Source: Bacteroidota bacterium (GTDB lineage Bacteria; Bacteroidota; Bacteroidia; NS11-12g; UBA955). From it: a stretch of DNA of 64,000 nt. Made by a program: the position numbers and the translations under genes. The stretch spans positions 1 through 64,000 of the forward strand of contig CANMBF010000008.1 in NCBI GenBank assembly GCA_947496065.1, in the 5' to 3' direction. Under the pieces are notes generated by a model. It was not told the DNA's origin. It did not search any database and saw only the letters and a list, made by a program, of their open reading frames with translations. Below, one piece after another: positions 17,444 through 26,773 of this stretch (within the stretch, counting starts at the first letter, position 1; every line of letters starts with the position of its first letter).

Positions 17444-18676
17444 ATGGAAATAGTGAATGGAAGATACCAAGTTGGCGGGGTAGATTTATTGCAATTGGTT
17501 GAGCAGTATGAGTCACCAGTATATGTATATGATGCTGCAACAATGCAAATGCAGTTTAACAAATTAAACAATGCATTCCCTGGCGTTAAATTACACATAC
17601 ATTATGCCTGCAAGGCGTTAAGTAATATTTCTGTTCTCAAACTAATGAAGAAATTTGGAACTGGTTTGGATGCAGTTTCCATTCAAGAAGTGTGGTTGGG
17701 TTTAAAAGCTGGTTTTTTACCTGAAGAAATTTTGTACACCCCTAATGGTGTCAGTATGGAAGAAATTGAAATGGCTGTGAAAGAGGGTGTTAAAATAAAC
17801 ATCGACAATATCTCTATTTTAGAGCAATTTGGCGCTAAATACGGCGCAACTATTCCAGTTTGTATTCGTGTCAATCCACATATTATGGCAGGTGGTAATC
17901 ATAAAATTTCTACAGGACATATTGATTCAAAATTTGGAATTAGCTACTACCAATTAAGACATGTAGCACGTGTCGTAAAATTGTATGATATAAACGTTGA
18001 AGGTTTACACATGCACACGGGCAGCGATATTCTAGATGCTGAAGTATTTATTAGAGGTGCTGAATTATTGTTTGAAGCAGCCGAAGACTTCAAAGACCTC
18101 AGATACATGGATTTTGGTAGCGGTTTCAAAGTAGCTTATAAAGAGGCCGATATTACCACTGACATTAATGATATCGGCGGAAAAATTGCCTCGCGATTTA
18201 TTGAATTTTGTAAGAAATATGGTCGCGAGTTAGAACTATGGTTCGAGCCAGGTAAATTTCTAGTGAGTGAATCTGGTTACTTCCTGGCAAAAACGAATGT
18301 TGTTAAACAAACGACAAGCACAATGTTTGCCGGAATTGATACTGGTTTAAACCATTTAATTCGACCAATGTTGTACGATGCCTATCATAAAATTACAAAC
18401 ATTAGCAACCCAGTTGGCACCGAACGTATTTATGCGGTTGTCGGCTATATCTGTGAAACCGATACATTTGGTTGGGATCGTAAATTAAATGAAGTGCGTG
18501 AAGGCGATGTATTAGCTTTTCATAATGCGGGTGCTTATGGTTTCAGTATGGCCAGTAATTATAATTCTAGATTTAGACCTGCAGAAGTTTTAATATACAA
18601 TGGCGAGGCTCATTTAATAAGAAGAAGAGAAACTTTAGAAGATCTATTGACCACACAAGTAAGCGTAGATATTTAA
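17444..18676 (+). CDS. lysA: Diaminopimelate decarboxylase
   Basis: PLP enzyme that makes lysine from meso-diaminopimelate, the last step of the pathway. The alanine-racemase-type barrel has the PLP lysine in HYACKALS (Lys 57), followed by HTGSDI near 194 and the phosphate-binding DFGSGF near 222. The C-terminal domain has an FEPGKFLV motif near 268 and the active-site CETDTFGWD near 336, close to the usual CESxD. At 410 residues it is full length. Its stop overlaps the stop of the converging udk by 2 bases. Confidence 0.94.
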   Translation: MEIVNGRYQVGGVDLLQLVEQYESPVYVYDAATMQMQFNKLNNAFPGVKLHIHYACKALSNISVLKLMKKFGTGLDAVSIQEVWLGLKAGFLPEEILYTPNGVSMEEIEMAVKEGVKINIDNISILEQFGAKYGATIPVCIRVNPHIMAGGNHKISTGHIDSKFGISYYQLRHVARVVKLYDINVEGLHMHTGSDILDAEVFIRGAELLFEAAEDFKDLRYMDFGSGFKVAYKEADITTDINDIGGKIASRFIEFCKKYGRELELWFEPGKFLVSESGYFLAKTNVVKQTTSTMFAGIDTGLNHLIRPMLYDAYHKITNISNPVGTERIYAVVGYICETDTFGWDRKLNEVREGDVLAFHNAGAYGFSMASNYNSRFRPAEVLIYNGEAHLIRRRETLEDLLTTQVSVDI

Positions 18677-19284
18677 TCAGATTTTAGAATATTTTGTAAC
18701 GCAATCAACAATTGATCAAACGCTTCTTGGAAATGATTTTGATTGTCGATAACAATGTCAACTAAATTTTGATACGGTTGAACAAAGGTTTCAAATCCAG
18801 GCAAGGTATGATTGTGCCATTGATATTTGATTGTCTCTTCCGTTAATCCCCGCTCCTGCTGGTCTCTTATAAGCCTTCTATTCAATGCAATTTCAGGATG
18901 CAAATGGAGGAAAATTTTGTAGTTGAATAAATCGTTAATAGCTGAATAGTGGTAAATAAATAAACCTTCAACAATTAAAATTGGTGCAGGCTTTATTTCA
19001 AAAAATGACTCTTTGGCATTAGGGTTGTTAAAATTATATACTTTTTTAGTAATGGTTTTACCAGACTTAATTTGCGAAATATCATTTAGAAACGCCACAT
19101 CATCAATTCCAGCGGGTAAGTCGAAATTGTGGTAGCCATTTTCATCGCGCTTTTGAAATTCAATTGGAAGGTAATAATTATCGGAAGAAAGTATCTCAAT
19201 TTTATCACCTAGCTCATTTTTCAATAACCTTAACAAATGCGTTTTACCTGAACCGCTAATTCCACTAAGCCCAACGATATTCAT
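18673..19284 (-). CDS. udk: Uridine kinase
   Basis: Phosphorylates uridine and cytidine in pyrimidine salvage. The P-loop GISGSGKT sits at residues 8-15 when the ATG at 19284 is used; DNYY near 45 and a phosphate-binding VEGLF near 108 follow, and the RRLIRD lid is near 139. A longer in-frame start at 19320 is a TTG inside a TATCTTTG box (19325-19318), so it would precede the transcript. The protein is then 203 residues, normal for the family. Confidence 0.88.
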   Translation of the reverse strand: MNIVGLSGISGSGKTHLLRLLKNELGDKIEILSSDNYYLPIEFQKRDENGYHNFDLPAGIDDVAFLNDISQIKSGKTITKKVYNFNNPNAKESFFEIKPAPILIVEGLFIYHYSAINDLFNYKIFLHLHPEIALNRRLIRDQQERGLTEETIKYQWHNHTLPGFETFVQPYQNLVDIVIDNQNHFQEAFDQLLIALQNILKSD

Positions 19285-19317
19285 TCTTTTATTTACAATT
19301 AGAGATTTTATAAACGA

Positions 19318-19325
19318 CAAAGATA
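19318..19325 (-). promoter_or_regulatory. -7 box of udk
   Basis: TATCTTTG on the minus strand fits TAnnTTTG and lies 33 bases before the chosen ATG. Confidence 0.5.
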
Positions 19326-19375
19326 TTTAAACTTAACATATTTTAATAAGTTAGACTTTACTAAAAACAGATGCA

Positions 19376-19406
19376 TTGCTGAATTAACGATTAGCGAGTA
19401 CCTTTG
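19376..19406 (+). promoter_or_regulatory. Promoter of the TPR lipoprotein gene
   Basis: TTG (19376-19378), 20-base spacer and TACCTTTG (19399-19406) fit the Bacteroidota consensus, ending 4 bases before the ATG at 19411. Confidence 0.7.
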
Positions 19407-19410
19407 CAGA

Positions 19411-19905
19411 ATGAAACAAATTGTATTTCTATTAACCTTAATTTTAGCATCAGTTGCTTGCAATCATTCTCCTGAAGAATTAATTTTAAAAAACATTAGA
19501 CAATTAGAGGCCAATAACAGTTTAGCTACTAGCGATACCCTGATCAGCAGTTATTTATCATTTGTTCATCAATTTCCTCATCACCCCTATGCCATTAAAT
19601 TTATGTTTAAGGCAGCCGAGGCCAATGTAAAAGCGAAGCGAAATTTAGAAGGTGCAAAAATTTATGAAGCCCTAGCCAACCAATACAAAGACAGTTCGCT
19701 GGCAGCCGAAGCTTTAATTAGAGCAGGTTTTAACTTCCAAATTTTGAATGAATTTAATAATCAAAAAAGAGTATTTAAACAATTTCTAATTCAATACCCA
19801 AAACACGATAGAGTGAATGACATCAAAATGTCGCTCGACATGCTAAATTATACACCAGCTCAGCAAGACAGTATTATGTTAGAGCGTATTAATGGCAACA
19901 ATTAA
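19411..19905 (+). CDS. TPR lipoprotein
   Basis: Exported lipoprotein (ASVAC lipobox, Cys 17) with tetratricopeptide-like helices over about 40-150: the repeated pattern of small and aromatic residues is clear in LSFVHQFPHHPYAIKFMFKA and EALIRAGFNFQILN. It resembles the short TPR proteins of the BamD/YbgF type in Bacteroidota, but no partner is shown. The 164 residues have no catalytic motif. A good promoter lies directly upstream, and the next gene begins 110 bases later. Confidence 0.75.
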   Translation: MKQIVFLLTLILASVACNHSPEELILKNIRQLEANNSLATSDTLISSYLSFVHQFPHHPYAIKFMFKAAEANVKAKRNLEGAKIYEALANQYKDSSLAAEALIRAGFNFQILNEFNNQKRVFKQFLIQYPKHDRVNDIKMSLDMLNYTPAQQDSIMLERINGNN

Positions 19906-20015
19906 AAATACCCCATTTTTTGACGCCTTTTTTTGATATTCAATCTCAATTAATTCAACTTGGCATATCTTGTGCAATAAATAACTAAATTACAAGTTAA
20001 TTTAGCACCCTATAT

Positions 20016-23000
20016 ATGCAAAAGCTATTCTTTACTTTTTTGTTGTTATTCATTTTTTTGCCTTCAAAAGCGCAAACAAGTTTTAACACAGAACCCCCAA
20101 TATTTATTGTTGAATTTACCAAGTTCATGAACGATTCCAAAAAGCCTGCGGTCATTAAAACAATGGAAAGCTTTAATACAAATTGGAAAACCAATCAATA
20201 TTCACCCGAGCAACAAACCTTTATTATTCGTATTGCGAATAGTATGATGTATAAACAAATGCCTCGCGACCCCTATTTTGAACTAATGGTCAGTAACATG
20301 GAACTGGTTTTAAAAAATCAATTAAATCCTGCCATCTTTAAGCAATGGCAAAACCTCTCCATAAAATTATTGGAAAAAAACCAAAAAGAGTATTTGTCAT
20401 TTTTGGAAACTTGCAATTCATTATTTGCCGATAATACACTTACCCGTTCTGAAGCTCGCAGATGGTATACAAACAATAGTAATTTTGAAATCACATATGT
20501 CAATAATCGGATTGCAATCGTTTTCAAAAACACAGAATTAATTTGTCAGGCCGATCAGGATAAAATTAAAATATCCAATTGCGCTGGCACCTATTATCCA
20601 GATAAAAAAATATGGTTAGGTAATCAAGGCCGTATTAATTGGGAACGCATTGGAAAACCTGAAGCAGAGGTTTTTGCTACATTTACCAAACATCAAATTG
20701 ATATGAATACCGGAGCCGTTAATGCAGATTCTGCACTTTTAAACTACCCCAAAATTTCTAGTCAAAAAATTCTCGGAAAATTAAATGACAGAGTTTCTCA
20801 AAGTGTTTCGGCCGATCAGGTAAAAAAATCCGCCTTTCCTCAATTTTACAGCAGCGAACCAACTATTGAAATAAAAGGTATTGTCGGTCCTAATGCCATT
20901 TACAAAGGTGGATTCTCAATGGAAGGCGCTAAAGTTAATAGTCAGAGTATTGGACAGGGCTTAGCTAAAATAATTTTGTTGTACAAAGGCAAACCATTTG
21001 TTGAAGTTATGTCAGATGCTTTTAGATTAGACAGTGGCAAAGTAATGAGTCAAGCTGCAGCAGTGAGAATAAAAGCTGACACTGGGTATATTTATCATCC
21101 AAAAGTAATTTTCAATTATAATATTGAGAAGAAAAAAATGACCCTCAATAAGGGTACTAATGGTTTAATGCGTATGCCGTTTACAGACAATTACCATGGT
21201 GTAGAAATTGATGTTGAGCAAGTGCTATGGGACCAGGAAAAACCTTACATTGATTTTGATATGATATCGAATGATAAAACAGCCTACGTTGAGACCAATA
21301 CTTTTTTCAAAAAATTTCTATACGAAAGTTGGCAAGGCGCTCTCGCCACCAACCCAATTGAAAAAATGTTTTATTACTGTAGAACCAATATGAATGGAAA
21401 AAAGTTGAGTCGTGCTTTTACTATCCAAGATTATGCTGCTTCTATCGGCTCGACTAAAGAATATTTAGAACAACAAATGATTGACATGTCGGATGGTGGG
21501 TTCCTATTTTATAACCGATTAAACGACTCGATATATGTAAGGGATAAACTATACAACTGGATTTCTAATAATGGTGGTGGAAAGGATTATGATATTATTC
21601 GTTTTAGCAGCGTGATTGGTGGAAAACCTAATATTACCTTTAATCTAAATTCATATGATTTAAAAATGGAAGGTGTTAGAAAATTCACTTTCAGCGATTC
21701 GCAAAACGTGGTTTCGATGCCAAAAGATCAATTGGTCATAATAAAGAAGGATAAAAATTTACATTTTGCTGGTCAGATGAGAGCGGGTCGTATTGATTTT
21801 TATTCAAAGGACTTTAATTTTGATTATTCGCAATTCATGATTCAGAATACAACGATGGATAGCATGGTTATATTTTATCCTGACTTAAATACGAATGCAT
21901 TGCGAAAAGTACAGAGTGTGCTCTCAAATACCTATGGAAGAATTTTAATTGATAAGCCCAATAATAAATCGGGGCTCAAGAATTTTGCTGAATACCCCAT
22001 ATTCATAGCAGAAAGGGGTTCAGAAATTAATTACGATAGGGCTAATACACACAACCACGCCTACAAGGCCGATAAATTTGTGTTTGAAATTGATCCTTTC
22101 ACCATTGATAGCCTTGATAACTTCACCATTGCAGGTTTTGCATTTGGAGGTACACTAAAATCGGATGGCATATTCCCTGATATCAAAAACAAGGCAAGCA
22201 TACAGCCTGATTATTCTTTGGGATTTGTAGATAAAGTTAGTTTACCAATGTATGGCGGCAAAGGCACTGGCGAATTAACCATCAATTTGAGTAACCGCGG
22301 TTTTTATGGCAGTGGTGATTTAATGTACCAAACTTCGATTTCTAAATCGCCTGAATATCTTTTACTACCCGATGCTACGGTTGGCACCAGTAATAGTTTT
22401 AATTTACCTGAAAGTGTTAAATACCCATTGGTTTCTGGTTTTAACGTAAAAACAGAATGGTTTCCAAAGCAAGATAAAATGTTCCAAACCAAGCTTGATA
22501 GTAATTTTTCAATATTTAAAAGCAAATATGATTTCGATGGTCGTCTAACTCTATCGCCTGTAGATTTAAGGGGCGAAGGTCGTTTGTTATGGCCTGAGGC
22601 TGTATTTGCAAGTAATGATATGGTATTTGGCAGAAACAAATCGGATGCAGCAGTTTCAAGCATAAAAATTTATGCTGTTGACCCTGCCAAATTTGCCTTT
22701 GAAAGTAACAACGTCAAGGGCAATGTTGATTTTGATAAACGTGAAGGTCAATTTCTAACCAATGTTTTAGGTTCATACACCCACTTCCCTTTCAATAATT
22801 ATTCAAGCAATATGAATGATTACAAGTGGGACATGAATAACAAAACCATGGAGATAAAACCAAATGTAACCATGGCTGGTATCAAACCAATGTTTGTTGG
22901 GTTGCCACAATATACAACTGACAGCGTGCGTTTTGAGTGTTCATATGCCAAGTTTGACTTAACTAAATTCATCTTAAATTTAGAAAAAATTCCTTTCATA

Positions 23001-24398
23001 GATATTGCAGATAGTAGAGTTTATCCATTCGCAGGAAAAGCCTTAGTAAGAGAAAAGGCTGCAATGGATCGACTTGATAGTTCAAGAATTGAAGCCAATC
23101 GATTGGATAAATTCCATGAAATCAAAAATTGTCATACCACAATTTTAGGCGGTAACAGTTTAAATGCGGATGGTTACTATCGATATATTGATAAGTATAA
23201 AATTGAACAACCACTTTACGTTGATAGTATAAGAATTAATAAGGAAAAAAACTTAGTAGGTTATGGTAGAATAGCCGAAGACAAGGGCTTTAGACTTGAT
23301 AAGAAAATTGGATTCAAAGGCTTATTCGAAGTGATAAGTACTCGCAAGCCTATTCAGTTTATCGGTTATGTACGTCCTATGCATTCATTTGCATTTATGG
23401 AAACAAGTTGGTTGCGTTATAACTATGTTGTTGATCCCCAAAATGTTGTTATCAATGTATTAAATCCTAGAGACAAGGATAACAATAAACTCTCCCTTGG
23501 TTTGTATTTTGCCAACGATAGCAATCACGTTTATCCAATTTTATTTGATTTAAAGCGCAGGTATAGTGATCCAGAATTACAATCTGATACGGGTATTCTC
23601 TTTTACAACGCTGCAAAAGATGCATTCTTCGTAGGCAATGAAGCTAAGTTACTCAAAAAATCGTTGCGCGGTAATTACATGCAATTTAATGACTTCGATA
23701 AGAGTGTTTTTGCAGAAGGTAAGTTTAATTTCAATCTTGTAACTCAAAAAGCCAAAATTGAAACGGCTGGAACAGCCATTCATGCCGCCAATGATAGTAC
23801 CTTTCGATTCAACCTAATGATGTGGTTGAGTTTCCCATTGCCTGCCGAGGTGAATACAAAAATTACCAAATTTTTAGTGGCAGAAGGCGCAGGCAAACCG
23901 CCAGGATCTTTGAAAAACGAAGACAGCAAAAAAGCCTTGGCAGAATTAATTACCGACACAAAAACATTTGAAAAAATGCAAAAAAGCGTTGATGCAACAG
24001 GCATTTTACCCGCAGAAGGCGAATTTAAAACAGGTTTTGTTTTTTCGAATGTTCATTTCGGATTCAATAGAGTTAAGCGTAAATTTCTAGGTACAGGGAA
24101 TATTACCATGCCTTTGTTTAACGGGCAAATAATTAATAAAAGTTATGACGCTACCGTTGCCATTGAGAAGAAAAAGAGTGGTGATAAAATTGTTATTTAC
24201 ATTGTTACTGATAATGGTGAATGGCTCTACATGGAATATGCAAGAGGCAATATGATTATTGCAACTAACAATACTGAATTAGCAGCAACTGTAAGCGCAG
24301 CTGCAGACAAATTGTTCGACCCAGAATTCTCCCTAAGACTTGGAACTGAAAGAACAAAAGACAATTTCTTAATTAAAAATGATGTAGACCAAGAGTAA
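20016..24398 (+). CDS. Very large exported protein of unknown function
   Basis: 1460 residues with a clear signal peptide (hydrophobic 5-16, SKAQ cleavage near 20). I recognise no catalytic domain. After a helical N-terminal part (about 25-150), most of the chain looks like repeated short beta strands with alternating hydrophobic residues and turns such as GNVDFDKREGQF near 910, suggesting a long beta-rich structure of OstA/AsmA-like kind; that is inference. There is no C-terminal T9SS sorting tail and no obvious beta-barrel end. Similar giant proteins are conserved in Bacteroidota without a known role, as far as I recall. No strong promoter was found in the 110 bases before it. Confidence 0.85.
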   Translation: MQKLFFTFLLLFIFLPSKAQTSFNTEPPIFIVEFTKFMNDSKKPAVIKTMESFNTNWKTNQYSPEQQTFIIRIANSMMYKQMPRDPYFELMVSNMELVLKNQLNPAIFKQWQNLSIKLLEKNQKEYLSFLETCNSLFADNTLTRSEARRWYTNNSNFEITYVNNRIAIVFKNTELICQADQDKIKISNCAGTYYPDKKIWLGNQGRINWERIGKPEAEVFATFTKHQIDMNTGAVNADSALLNYPKISSQKILGKLNDRVSQSVSADQVKKSAFPQFYSSEPTIEIKGIVGPNAIYKGGFSMEGAKVNSQSIGQGLAKIILLYKGKPFVEVMSDAFRLDSGKVMSQAAAVRIKADTGYIYHPKVIFNYNIEKKKMTLNKGTNGLMRMPFTDNYHGVEIDVEQVLWDQEKPYIDFDMISNDKTAYVETNTFFKKFLYESWQGALATNPIEKMFYYCRTNMNGKKLSRAFTIQDYAASIGSTKEYLEQQMIDMSDGGFLFYNRLNDSIYVRDKLYNWISNNGGGKDYDIIRFSSVIGGKPNITFNLNSYDLKMEGVRKFTFSDSQNVVSMPKDQLVIIKKDKNLHFAGQMRAGRIDFYSKDFNFDYSQFMIQNTTMDSMVIFYPDLNTNALRKVQSVLSNTYGRILIDKPNNKSGLKNFAEYPIFIAERGSEINYDRANTHNHAYKADKFVFEIDPFTIDSLDNFTIAGFAFGGTLKSDGIFPDIKNKASIQPDYSLGFVDKVSLPMYGGKGTGELTINLSNRGFYGSGDLMYQTSISKSPEYLLLPDATVGTSNSFNLPESVKYPLVSGFNVKTEWFPKQDKMFQTKLDSNFSIFKSKYDFDGRLTLSPVDLRGEGRLLWPEAVFASNDMVFGRNKSDAAVSSIKIYAVDPAKFAFESNNVKGNVDFDKREGQFLTNVLGSYTHFPFNNYSSNMNDYKWDMNNKTMEIKPNVTMAGIKPMFVGLPQYTTDSVRFECSYAKFDLTKFILNLEKIPFIDIADSRVYPFAGKALVREKAAMDRLDSSRIEANRLDKFHEIKNCHTTILGGNSLNADGYYRYIDKYKIEQPLYVDSIRINKEKNLVGYGRIAEDKGFRLDKKIGFKGLFEVISTRKPIQFIGYVRPMHSFAFMETSWLRYNYVVDPQNVVINVLNPRDKDNNKLSLGLYFANDSNHVYPILFDLKRRYSDPELQSDTGILFYNAAKDAFFVGNEAKLLKKSLRGNYMQFNDFDKSVFAEGKFNFNLVTQKAKIETAGTAIHAANDSTFRFNLMMWLSFPLPAEVNTKITKFLVAEGAGKPPGSLKNEDSKKALAELITDTKTFEKMQKSVDATGILPAEGEFKTGFVFSNVHFGFNRVKRKFLGTGNITMPLFNGQIINKSYDATVAIEKKKSGDKIVIYIVTDNGEWLYMEYARGNMIIATNNTELAATVSAAADKLFDPEFSLRLGTERTKDNFLIKNDVDQE

Positions 24399-24440
24399 GT
24401 TGTTTTATTGATTAATTTGTTTAACAAATTGACCAATAAT

Positions 24441-24468
24441 TTGATATTTAAAAAATTGATTATCTTTG
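24441..24468 (+). promoter_or_regulatory. Promoter of plsY
   Basis: TTG (24441-24443), 17-base spacer and TATCTTTG (24461-24468), 10 bases before the plsY ATG. Fits the Bacteroidota consensus and probably drives plsY, clpS and following genes. Confidence 0.65.
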
Positions 24469-24478
24469 TAGATTAAAT

Positions 24479-25129
24479 ATGAATACTATTAATGAGGTTA
24501 GTCTGATTTTATTAGGTGCTGGTGTATCCTACTTAATTGGATCCATGCCAACTGCACTTTGGGTAGGAAAAGCATTCTTTGGTTTGGATATTCGTGAACA
24601 CGGCAGCGGCAATTCAGGCGCCTCTAATACTTTTAGGGTTTTAGGTAAAAAAGCAGGCATCGCAGTTTTATTGATTGATGTTATCAAAGGCCTTACCGCT
24701 GCAAGTTTGGTAAGGTACTTTTCATTTGTTGAATTAGGTAGTATTCGATACGTCAATTTGCAACTTTTGTTCGGATTATCGGCTGTAGTTGGCCATATTT
24801 TTCCGCTTTATGCCAATTTTAAGGGAGGTAAAGGTATTGCAACTCTATTGGGTATGCTTATCGCTATACATTATTTATCGGCCTTGGTATGTATGGGTTT
24901 ATTCTTAGGAACTTTGTTTTCAACACGTTATGTGTCATTAAGCAGTATATTAACGGCAGTTGCATTTCCATTTATTGCAATATTTCTTTACAAAAATGAA
25001 GAACCTATGTTTGTGGCATTTGGCATTGCAGCAGCGCTAATGGTAGTGCTTACGCATCAAAAAAACATTAAACGCCTTGTCGCAGGCAATGAAAACAAGG
25101 CAAAGCTATTGAAAAAACACCGTCACTAA
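24479..25129 (+). CDS. plsY: Acyl-phosphate:glycerol-3-phosphate acyltransferase
   Basis: Integral membrane enzyme that transfers an acyl group from acyl-phosphate to glycerol-3-phosphate, the first step of phospholipid synthesis. The 216 residues show about five membrane helices and the three PlsY motifs: SYLIGSMPTA near 18-27, GSGNSGASNTFRVLG near 41-55, and HIFPLYANFKGGKG near 104-117. A short basic tail ends the protein. It leads a plus-strand run; clpS begins 1 base after its stop. Confidence 0.95.
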   Translation: MNTINEVSLILLGAGVSYLIGSMPTALWVGKAFFGLDIREHGSGNSGASNTFRVLGKKAGIAVLLIDVIKGLTAASLVRYFSFVELGSIRYVNLQLLFGLSAVVGHIFPLYANFKGGKGIATLLGMLIAIHYLSALVCMGLFLGTLFSTRYVSLSSILTAVAFPFIAIFLYKNEEPMFVAFGIAAALMVVLTHQKNIKRLVAGNENKAKLLKKHRH

Positions 25130-25130
25130 T

Positions 25131-25430
25131 ATGAAGTATTCGCCCATTTTGGCATCTTTGCATAAAACCGATTCAAATATTGAATTAAAGGCAACCGACT
25201 TAGCTTCTTTCGAAATTGTATTATACAACGACGATGTCAATACGTTTGACCATGTGATTGACTGTTTAATGAAATACTGTAAACACAATGCGCAACAGGC
25301 TGAGCAATGTGCATTATTAGTGCATACCAAAGGTAAATGCGTTGTAAAATCTGGAGACTATTCTACACTCCAACCTTTGTGTGAGGCACTTTGTGAAAAT
25401 GGGCTTTCAGCACAGATTGAAATGGTGTAG
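25131..25430 (+). CDS. clpS: ATP-dependent Clp protease adaptor ClpS
   Basis: Adaptor that delivers N-degron substrates to ClpA/ClpC. The 99 residues hold the ClpS fold with the N-degron pocket motif YNDDVNTFDHV near 35-45 and the following helix CLMKYCKHN; the C-terminal VKSGDYSTLQPLCEALCENGL matches the family. The protein is Cys-rich for a ClpS (six cysteines), which is odd but leaves the pocket intact. It is 1 base after plsY and 20 bases before the M48 gene. Confidence 0.9.
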   Translation: MKYSPILASLHKTDSNIELKATDLASFEIVLYNDDVNTFDHVIDCLMKYCKHNAQQAEQCALLVHTKGKCVVKSGDYSTLQPLCEALCENGLSAQIEMV

Positions 25431-25450
25431 AAATTGAAATAAAATTCAAC

Positions 25451-26260
25451 ATGAGCAAAATAATTTTATTAATCGCAGCAACTGTTTTAATTGCTAGTTG
25501 TTCCAAGGTACCAATTACAGGCCGCAAACAAAACACACTTGTTAGTGAAATTGAATTAGAAACTCTGAGTGCAGCTGAATATCAAAAATTTTTAAGCACG
25601 CATAAACTTTCTACAGATGCAAAACAAATAGAATTGGTTAAGAAAATTGGTAACAAAATTGCTACTAACATTACTTTATTTTTTAAAACTTACAACAATG
25701 GCAAATATTTAAAAAATATTGAAGGATACAAATGGGAATTTAACATTGTGGAGGATCCGATGGTTAACGCTTGGTGCATGCCTGGCGGAAAGGTAGTTGT
25801 ATACTCAGGTTTGTTGCCTGTTACCCAAAATGAAACTGCTTTGGCTGTTGTGATGGGTCATGAAATTGCGCATGCAGTTGCCAAACATGGCAATGAGAGA
25901 ATGAGTCAACAACTGAAAGCACAAGCTTTAGGCTCAGTTTTATCGGTTGCTGTTTCTGGCAGTCCGCAGGTAACCCAAGATATTTTCAATATTGCTTTTG
26001 GTGTTTCTGGTAATTTAAGTTTATTAAAATACTCGCGTACCCATGAAACTGAAGCTGATAAAATTGGATTGGTATTTATGGCTTTAGCAGGCTACGATCC
26101 GAATGAAGCTGTGCCATTTTGGGAGCGCATGAGTAAAATGGCTTCAGGTGTTAAGCCTCCTCAAATATTGAGCACTCACCCAAGCGATGCTTCAAGGATC
26201 AATGACTTAAAAGCATGGTTGCCCGAGGCATTAAAATACTACACCCCTAGTTCAAAATAA
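25451..26260 (+). CDS. M48 family metallopeptidase lipoprotein
   Basis: Periplasmic zinc protease of the LoiP/BepA-like M48C group, involved in envelope quality control in better-known relatives. It is a lipoprotein (LIASC, Cys 17) followed at once by KVPITGRKQ, a stretch typical of this family. The zinc motif HEIAH is at 137-141, and the third ligand is in THETEADKIG near 200. The C-terminus has LSTHPSDASRI, also conserved. The 269 residues lack the TPR extension of BepA. Confidence 0.92.
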   Translation: MSKIILLIAATVLIASCSKVPITGRKQNTLVSEIELETLSAAEYQKFLSTHKLSTDAKQIELVKKIGNKIATNITLFFKTYNNGKYLKNIEGYKWEFNIVEDPMVNAWCMPGGKVVVYSGLLPVTQNETALAVVMGHEIAHAVAKHGNERMSQQLKAQALGSVLSVAVSGSPQVTQDIFNIAFGVSGNLSLLKYSRTHETEADKIGLVFMALAGYDPNEAVPFWERMSKMASGVKPPQILSTHPSDASRINDLKAWLPEALKYYTPSSK

Positions 26261-26677
26261 TTGAAAACATTTTTTGTTCACGAAAATGAGCTCAATCAAG
26301 TTGTCAGCTATATTCTAACTGACTGTTCGAAGCAATCGATTCTACTTTTATATGGTGATTTAGGAACCGGTAAAACCACTTTAACAAAGGCCATACTGGC
26401 GCAATTAGGCATTAAAGAATCTATAACAAGCCCAACTTTTAATATCGTAAGCACTTATCAACTACCAAATGGGCACTTCATTCACCATTTTGATTTGTAT
26501 CGTATAAAATCTTTTGATGAACTTTATGAAATTGGTTTTGAAGAATACATAGATGCCGGCCAATTGTGTTTAATAGAATGGCCAACAATTGGCGAACCAT
26601 TTTACCAAAATCAAAGTGAGGTATTAAAAATTGAAATTGTAGTGACCGAAAAAGGCAGAACATATCTGATCCAATAG
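26261..26677 (+). CDS. tsaE: tRNA threonylcarbamoyladenosine biosynthesis ATPase TsaE
   Basis: ATPase needed with TsaB, TsaC and TsaD to make t6A on tRNAs. The 138 residues carry the Walker A GDLGTGKTT at 32-40, SPTFNIV at about 57-63, HFDLYRI near 75-81 and the LIEWP motif near 107. Translation appears to start at TTG 26261, directly after the M48 stop with no spacing; no in-frame ATG precedes the P-loop. Short spacing suggests coupling with the M48 gene. Confidence 0.93.
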   Translation: MKTFFVHENELNQVVSYILTDCSKQSILLLYGDLGTGKTTLTKAILAQLGIKESITSPTFNIVSTYQLPNGHFIHHFDLYRIKSFDELYEIGFEEYIDAGQLCLIEWPTIGEPFYQNQSEVLKIEIVVTEKGRTYLIQ

Positions 26678-26758
26678 TTGCCTTCTCTCCTTTTCAAACT
26701 GCTGATTTTTGGTGCATAATTCAGCCATATGCATGATGCAGAATACTACATATTTCAT

Positions 26759-26766
26759 TACTTTTG
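26759..26766 (+). promoter_or_regulatory. -7 box of the M17 aminopeptidase gene
   Basis: TACTTTTG fits TAnnTTTG and ends 7 bases before the ATG at 26774. It rules against an in-frame upstream ATG at 26729. Confidence 0.6.
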
Positions 26767-26773
26767 CAGCGCT

